From Oscillospiraceae bacterium (GTDB taxonomy: Bacteria; Bacillota; Clostridia; Oscillospirales; Oscillospiraceae), in assembly GCA_031266955.1 (NCBI GenBank), contig JAISAA010000101.1, positions 1 through 9,772 of the forward strand: a DNA stretch of 9,772 nt. The letters run 5' to 3'. The position numbers and the translations under genes are program-made. The notes under the pieces are model-generated. The model made no database searches, was not told the DNA's origin, and saw only the letters and a program-made list of their open reading frames with translations. Positions 7,303 through 9,772 of the stretch are shown here, piece by piece; the stretch's first letter is position 1, and each line of letters starts with the position of its first letter.

Positions 7303-7617
7303 CTATAGCTCAACGCCGCTGCTGAGCACTTCTTCGACGAACGGATTTCCGCGCTCAATTTCCGAAGTCGGGAACGCAATAGGTTCAATGAACACATCGT
7401 AATCGTGCGTTAATTTCAGCAGATCTCCGATGACGTCAGTGCGTTTGCGGTCACCGAACGTCGGAAAAAATACGCATATATCAACGTCGCTCAGCGTGTC
7501 AGCCGCCCGTTTCGCGTATGAACCAAACAGTACGATCCTATCTACAGCCATATTACGCCGAACAGAGTCGGCATATTGCTTTGCGGCAGTCGTTACCGCT
7601 TCATAGTCAACAGCCAT
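7303..7617 (-). CDS. MNT-type nucleotidyltransferase (antitoxin-like)
   Basis: This 104-residue protein is a minimal nucleotidyltransferase of the DNA polymerase beta superfamily. It shows the signature G-S-Y (32-34) followed by D-V-D (Asp44, Asp46), with a likely third acidic residue at Asp74 or Glu78 (HDYDVFIEP). Such proteins pair with HEPN proteins; in characterised MntA/HepT systems the nucleotidyltransferase silences the toxin by AMPylation. The start at 7617 is secure: AAAGGAGG lies 7 nt upstream, within the end of the HEPN gene, and the two genes overlap by 25 bp. This arrangement suggests translational coupling. The catalytic residues look intact. The activity here is inferred from family and context. 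Confidence 0.92.
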   Translation of the reverse strand: MAVDYEAVTTAAKQYADSVRRNMAVDRIVLFGSYAKRAADTLSDVDICVFFPTFGDRKRTDVIGDLLKLTHDYDVFIEPIAFPTSEIERGNPFVEEVLSSGVEL

Positions 7618-7994
7618 GCAAACGCCTCCTTTGATTTTATTAAAACGCGTTCCGTTTCCGATTTGTCTGTTTGCTCGCTCAGCTTGCTCATATAGTCAGG
7701 ATATCGGTTGTTCAAATAGTACTTGGACAATGTATCAAACAATGCCGTATGTTCATCAGAAATCACTTCGGGAAATTTGTAAGCAACTCTCTTTACGAGC
7801 AATGCGATGTTATGCGTTTTCGGCGGTATCTCACCCAAATAAACTGTATACAAGCCCTTGACGAGCTTCTCTATCGCTTGCTGGCACATAAACAAAACAT
7901 AAAGCCACCGCCCGCCGCCGAACATAACGTCGGCAGATTCAAGGTCGTACTGCGCGATTTCAAGCCAGTATTCGTATTTTTCGTCCGTCGTCAT
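7593..7994 (-). CDS. HEPN-domain protein (HepT-like partner of MNT)
   Basis: The 133-residue all-helical protein has HEPN landmarks: YWLEIAQYDLESADVMF (9-25), a CQQAIEKLVKGLY helix (37-49), KTHN (59-62) and NNRYPDY (95-101). It is the first gene of the minus-strand operon and overlaps the nucleotidyltransferase gene by 25 bp. RNase-type HEPN toxins carry R-X4-6-H, and I find no such spacing anywhere in this protein. It therefore probably belongs to the HEPN/MNT branch lacking the RNase motif, and toxicity should not be assumed. The start is supported by an AAGGG motif about 10 nt upstream and by a TATAAT box just beyond. What it binds is unknown. Confidence 0.9.
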   Translation of the reverse strand: MTTDEKYEYWLEIAQYDLESADVMFGGGRWLYVLFMCQQAIEKLVKGLYTVYLGEIPPKTHNIALLVKRVAYKFPEVISDEHTALFDTLSKYYLNNRYPDYMSKLSEQTDKSETERVLIKSKEAFAWLLTMKR

Positions 7995-8017
7995 ACGTTC
8001 ACGCCCTTTTCAATGTT

Positions 8018-8023
8018 ATTATA
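8018..8023 (-). promoter_or_regulatory. -10 element for HEPN-MNT-hydrolase operon
   Basis: A perfect TATAAT reads on the minus strand 23 bp upstream of the HEPN start codon. The -35 region at 17-bp spacing (8041-8046, TTTCAA) is weak, matching only three of six consensus bases. Transcription would begin near 8011, giving a very short leader. Confidence 0.5.
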
Positions 8024-8113
8024 CACTGTTCAACCCGAAATTGAAATAAAAATTTTAATATGGAGTGCAACAGGCTAAATTCAACGGGGCGGGGTTTTAC
8101 GCCTGCGCGGCGC

Positions 8114-8185
8114 GGGCAACCGGGCTTTGCCCTTTGTGTATGATTAAACGTGCGTGCGCGCACTGGGAACGCCGCATTCGCGGCG
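8114..8185 (-). repeat. Inverted partial copy of three-module repeat (R1)
   Basis: On the minus strand the order is hairpin I (8170-8185, six-bp arms, GAAT loop), the 16-nt core gtgcgcgcacgcacgt (8148-8163), TTTAATCATAC, then hairpin II (gggcaa/ttgccc, 8114-8132). The order matches the plus-strand copies at 8293 and 8444, and the core is identical to that at 8313-8328. Confidence 0.75.
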
Positions 8186-8201
8186 GCACGTTCCCCCGTC
8201 C

Positions 8202-8228
8202 GTAGGGGCCGACGCCCTCGGCGGCCCG
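8202..8228 (+). repeat. GTAGGGG-type palindromic element, imperfect
   Basis: GTAGGGGCCG is followed by a ccctcggcggcccg segment related to the copy at 2975, but arm changes leave only a partial stem. It lies between the head-to-head repeat copies R1 and R2. Confidence 0.6.
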
Positions 8229-8242
8229 CCGTTCCCCGTCCC

Positions 8243-8266
8243 GTAGGGGCGAACTGTGTTCGCCCG
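8243..8266 (+). repeat. GTAGGGG-type palindromic element
   Basis: GTAG is followed by arms gggcgaac (8247-8254) and gttcgccc (8258-8265) around the loop TGT. The arm sequence differs from other copies but is still self-complementary. Confidence 0.75.
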
Positions 8267-8292
8267 GTTTCCTTGGTTGGAGGTATCCATTT

Positions 8293-8440
8293 GCGCCTGC
8301 GGCGCGTGCCCCGTGCGCGCACGCACGTTAAATCATACGTCCGACCGCGTCAGCGGGTGGCGATGGCGCTCTGTGTAAACACGCGAAGCGGCGCGTTTCG
8401 CTGCCGCCCTGCTCCTGCTGTGCAAACGGGAGGTGCACCC
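8293..8440 (+). repeat. Tandem repeat unit A (R2)
   Basis: This unit contains hairpin I (gcgcc/ggcgc, 8293-8305), the core gtgcgcgcacgcacgt (8313-8328), taaatcatac, an imperfect hairpin II (8341-8360), then cacgcgaa and cgtttcgctgccgcc (8394-8408), followed by tgctgtgcaaacgg. Unit B repeats these landmarks in the same order. Confidence 0.75.
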
Positions 8441-8580
8441 CGTCGCGGCGAATGCCGCGTGTCCCGTGCGCGTACGCACGTGCGATCACACATCCGCCCG
8501 CTTTGCGGGCGGTGCAGTCCACACGCGAATCGTAACGTTTCGCTGCCGCCTTGCTGTGCAAACGGAAAGAGGGATGCCCT
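8441..8580 (+). repeat. Tandem repeat unit B (R3)
   Basis: Landmarks match unit A: cgtcgcggcg with hairpin I (cgcggc/gccgcg, GAAT loop, 8444-8459), a core with one mismatch (8466-8481), perfect hairpin II (ccgcccgc/gcgggcgg, 8494-8512), cacgcgaa, cgtttcgctgccgcc (8536-8550) and tgctgtgcaaacgg. A further cgtcgcggcg at 8581 starts a third unit that is cut short by the GTAGGGG element at 8603. Confidence 0.75.
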
Positions 8581-8602
8581 CGTCGCGGCGATTCCCCGTC
8601 CT

Positions 8603-8628
8603 GTAGGGGCGACCGTCCCGGTCGCCCG
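8603..8628 (+). repeat. GTAGGGG-type palindromic element
   Basis: GTAG is followed by arms gggcgaccg (8607-8615) and cggtcgccc (8619-8627) around the loop TCC, a perfect 9-bp stem. It lies just where the third tandem unit stops matching. Confidence 0.8.
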
Positions 8629-8678
8629 CGCGCCGCCGTCCGCCCGAAAAAATTTCTCGAAAAAAATTAAAATAAGTG

Positions 8679-8707
8679 TTTACAAGTCGTTCCACCTATG
8701 GTAGTAT
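8679..8707 (+). promoter_or_regulatory. Predicted sigma-A promoter with extended -10
   Basis: The -35 TTTACA (8679-8684, five of six) and -10 TAGTAT (8702-8707, four of six) are separated by 17 bp, with TG-N directly before the -10. A-runs at about 8646-8675 resemble an UP element. Transcription would start near 8714 and read towards the zinc-ribbon and GyrI-like genes. Confidence 0.65.
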
Positions 8708-8737
8708 AACCCCAAGAGCCGCAATAATTTAACGCCG

Positions 8738-8783
8738 ACAGCCAATGTAACAGTCTATATATAATGTTACATCGGCTGTTTTT
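8738..8783 (+). terminator. Terminator-like hairpin with T-tract shortly after promoter
   Basis: The arms 8738-8752 and 8765-8779 pair at 14 of 15 positions (acagcc/ggctgt outside, ATGTAACA/TGTTACAT inside) around a 12-nt A/T loop, and TTTTT (8779-8783) follows. It begins about 25 nt after the predicted transcription start, so it could act as an attenuator or end a short RNA. The inner part is also one of a pair of related palindromes. Confidence 0.5.
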
Positions 8784-8915
8784 CGCTTGCGCTGCAATGC
8801 TTTTTTCTCTTCAAAAATTGATTTTTTACCGCGCTCCGCGCCTCTCAGCGTCCAAAAACGCCTTGCACTGCAACGGATTTTTGGGTCATGTAACACTTTA
8901 TATAAAATGTTACAT
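8745..8915. repeat. Symmetric nested palindrome pair (MITE-like or operator pair)
   Basis: The palindrome ATGTAACA-N12-TGTTACAT occurs at 8745-8772 and 8888-8915, with 25 of 28 bases identical, including an A/T core containing TATATA. Inward of each, after exactly 14 nt, lies TTGC-N-CTGCAA (8787-8797 and 8863-8873). The arrangement is therefore mirror-symmetric over 171 bp. No clear target-site duplication is seen. Confidence 0.6.
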
Positions 8916-8964
8916 CAAATTAGAGGCGCTGAACGGCTAAAATTTAAGGACGGAGGACAACTAA

Positions 8965-9066
8965 ATGCGCGTTATAAAATGCCCGAAAATACTACCACAG
9001 GAGAGGCCGCCGCCGCGCTCACGGCAAAACTCAATTACATTAAAAATGGGAGGAAATCAATTATGA
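8965..9066 (+). CDS. Small ORF starting MRVIKCP, possible remnant zinc-ribbon
   Basis: This 33-codon frame has a strong GGAGG (8952-8956), 8 nt before ATG, and its stop overlaps the next start as ATGA (9063-9066), the usual form of translational coupling. It begins M-R-V-I-K-C-P, very like the next gene's M-T-L-M-K-C-P, but no second cysteine pair follows. The downstream sequence makes more protein-like sense in the frame of the next gene (ENTTTGEAAAALTAKLNY). It may therefore be a decayed or frameshifted paralogue rather than a working peptide. I do not recognise a function. Confidence 0.35.
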   Translation: MRVIKCPKILPQERPPPRSRQNSITLKMGGNQL

Positions 9067-9198
9067 CGTTGATGAAATGCCCCGTGCGGGGCGGAAATTT
9101 CGGACAAGGCTCCGCAGTGCGTTAAATGCGGAACACCTATCGCCGCCGCGCCGAGTTATAATCGAATTAAAATAATTAATGGCTTGCCGTCTGTTTGA
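9063..9198 (+). pseudogene. Frameshifted small zinc-ribbon protein gene
   Basis: A GGGAGG motif (9048-9053) precedes ATG at 9063, which reads M-T-L-M-K-C-P. Two bases appear to be missing at 9084, because from 9085 the frame one base over reads CGAEISDKAPQCVKCGTPI and continues to a TGA at 9196. Restoring the frame gives CP-x-CG then CVKCG, the four-cysteine pattern of bacterial zinc-ribbon domains (about 45 residues). As written, the start frame ends at a TAA at 9123. The shift lies in the hairpin gcccc-gtgc-ggggc (9079-9092), a likely site for a deletion or an assembly error. The GyrI-like gene follows by 41 bp on the same strand. Family assignment is good; whether the gene is broken in the living genome is not known. 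Confidence 0.65.
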
Positions 9199-9239
9199 TG
9201 GCATATACATCAACAAAATTTACATAGGAGGACGAAATT

Positions 9240-9749
9240 ATGAATAAACCGGCAGTCGTAACATTCCAAACACACCAAGACGAGTTTTCTTTTCTTGGCA
9301 TCGAGAATATTCTTACAGAATCAAAATCATCGGATTTCGGCTATATTTGGAATCATTTTTTTAAGATGGGTGGCTATGATAAAATTAACCCGTATGCAAT
9401 AGATACCAAACCTATAAACGTATGGTATACAAACAATGCAGGGGAAGAAATTTATTTTCAAGGTTTAATGGTTGATAATGTAGATAAAGTCCCCGAAGGC
9501 TATACATTAATGAAATTTCCCGCAAGCGATTTTCTTGTCGTCACCCATGAATGGCTCTCAACGAATGAAGAGGCTCTCAAATATGGAATAGATGCCGGCT
9601 GGAAATACGAAAAAATCGTACAAATACCGGATGGATATGTCAGATATGACGGACCCGGCAGTCCAATAACTATAATTGAAAAAGAAAATATGGACACCCC
9701 CGACGGCAGCAGATATGAGTTTTGGATACCGATAAAAAAGGTTGACTAA
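9240..9749 (+). CDS. GyrI-like / AraC-type effector-binding domain protein
   Basis: The 169-residue protein resembles stand-alone GyrI-like small-molecule-binding proteins (AraC effector-binding or integron Cass2 type). Supporting features are the central PEGYTLMKFPASDFLVVTHEW stretch (85-105), which matches the usual strand before the ligand pocket, and the end YEFWIPIKK with Glu160, where the family has a conserved glutamate. No DNA-binding domain is present, so it would sense or sequester a ligand rather than act alone as a repressor. The start is certain: AGGAGG (9226-9231) lies 8 nt before ATG. The gene is clearly AT-richer than recQ or the SLH gene, which suggests acquisition from another source. 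It is probably co-transcribed with the zinc-ribbon gene upstream. The ligand is unknown. Confidence 0.78.
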   Translation: MNKPAVVTFQTHQDEFSFLGIENILTESKSSDFGYIWNHFFKMGGYDKINPYAIDTKPINVWYTNNAGEEIYFQGLMVDNVDKVPEGYTLMKFPASDFLVVTHEWLSTNEEALKYGIDAGWKYEKIVQIPDGYVRYDGPGSPITIIEKENMDTPDGSRYEFWIPIKKVD

Positions 9750-9772
9750 ATCACGGCCCGATAAAATAGTAC

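Larger units (their letters stand above)
8024..8678. other. Non-coding repeat-rich region
   Basis: No credible gene lies in these 655 bp. The long plus-strand frame through it (8150-8704) has Arg-rich, repetitive sequence that follows the DNA repeats, with no ribosome binding site. The region holds three modules of one repeat family, three GTAGGGG-type palindromes and, at its right end, A/T-runs leading into a promoter. Confidence 0.7.

Noticed and set aside
7275..7397. Upstream start extending the hydrolase by 41 codons
   Set aside because: It would overlap the nucleotidyltransferase gene and bury a clear lipoprotein signal; the ATG at 7274 has its own ribosome binding site.
7671..8078. 135-codon plus-strand frame opposite the HEPN gene
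   Set aside because: Antisense of a well-supported HEPN gene; it also crosses that gene's promoter.
8293..8596. CRISPR array
   Set aside because: Repeat units are about 140-150 bp, internally structured and only two in tandem, with no short repeat-spacer periodicity and no cas genes.
8150..8704. A 184-codon plus-strand open frame across the repeat region
   Set aside because: Its Arg/Pro-rich, repetitive sequence follows the DNA repeats (RARTHV twice), it has no ribosome binding site, and it runs through a predicted promoter.
8738..8915. Riboswitch with antiterminator pairing between the two palindromes
   Set aside because: The second palindrome would be transcribed only after the termination decision at 8783, so it cannot act as the competing fold.
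8787..9125. 112-codon frame ending in the zinc-ribbon start
   Set aside because: It begins inside the nested palindrome without a ribosome binding site and stops at the frameshift; the ATG at 9063 with GGGAGG is the better start.

Overview
The window looks like a GC-rich chromosomal segment of an anaerobic, Gram-positive-type bacterium, most likely a Clostridia-class Firmicute (Oscillospirales or Christensenellales-like, probably gut or rumen). This is inferred from three C-terminal S-layer homology (SLH) repeats behind GLUG, Ig-like and InlB-like repeat domains, a Firmicute-style lipoprotein signal, and strong AGGAGG-type ribosome binding sites. No rRNA or tRNA is present to fix the taxonomy.

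Layout. (1) 1-2799 (+): the 3' part of a large surface protein gene ending in three SLH domains. (2) 2800-3129: a non-coding stretch full of short palindromes, ending in a 23-bp perfect hairpin. (3) 3130-5800 (+): a promoter followed by recQ (full helicase-RQC-HRDC form) and, 38 bp on, a DnaQ-like 3'-5' exonuclease gene, probably one DNA-repair operon. (4) 5811-8023 (-): a convergent operon read from a promoter near 8020. It encodes a HEPN protein, an overlapping MNT-type nucleotidyltransferase, and a lipoprotein alpha/beta hydrolase with a DUF3887-like N-terminus. (5) 8024-8678: no credible gene, but a pile-up of hairpins, two ~140-150 bp tandem repeats with a third inverted partial copy, and three dispersed palindromic elements. 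(6) 8679-9772 (+): an AT-richer block with a good promoter, a symmetric nested palindrome, a small ORF, a frameshifted zinc-ribbon gene and an intact GyrI-like effector-binding protein gene.

The most interesting signal is not a gene. The segment is colonised by at least three families of small palindromic DNA elements, two of which sit in frame inside genes. Elements starting GTAGGGG, with a variable but self-complementary arm, occur between genes and also three times inside the SLH gene, each time in an interdomain linker and in both orientations. A different 75-bp element made of consecutive hairpins lies inside the hydrolase gene, adds exactly 25 codons, and is bounded by a GACGT direct repeat. 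This resembles the protein-embedded Rickettsia palindromic elements in behaviour, not in sequence. A third family (8114-8596) and a symmetric palindrome pair (8745-8915) remain outside genes.

The genes do not form one pathway. RecQ and the exonuclease plausibly cooperate in DNA end processing. HEPN and MNT form a classical two-gene toxin-antitoxin-like pair. The SLH protein and the lipoprotein act at the cell surface.
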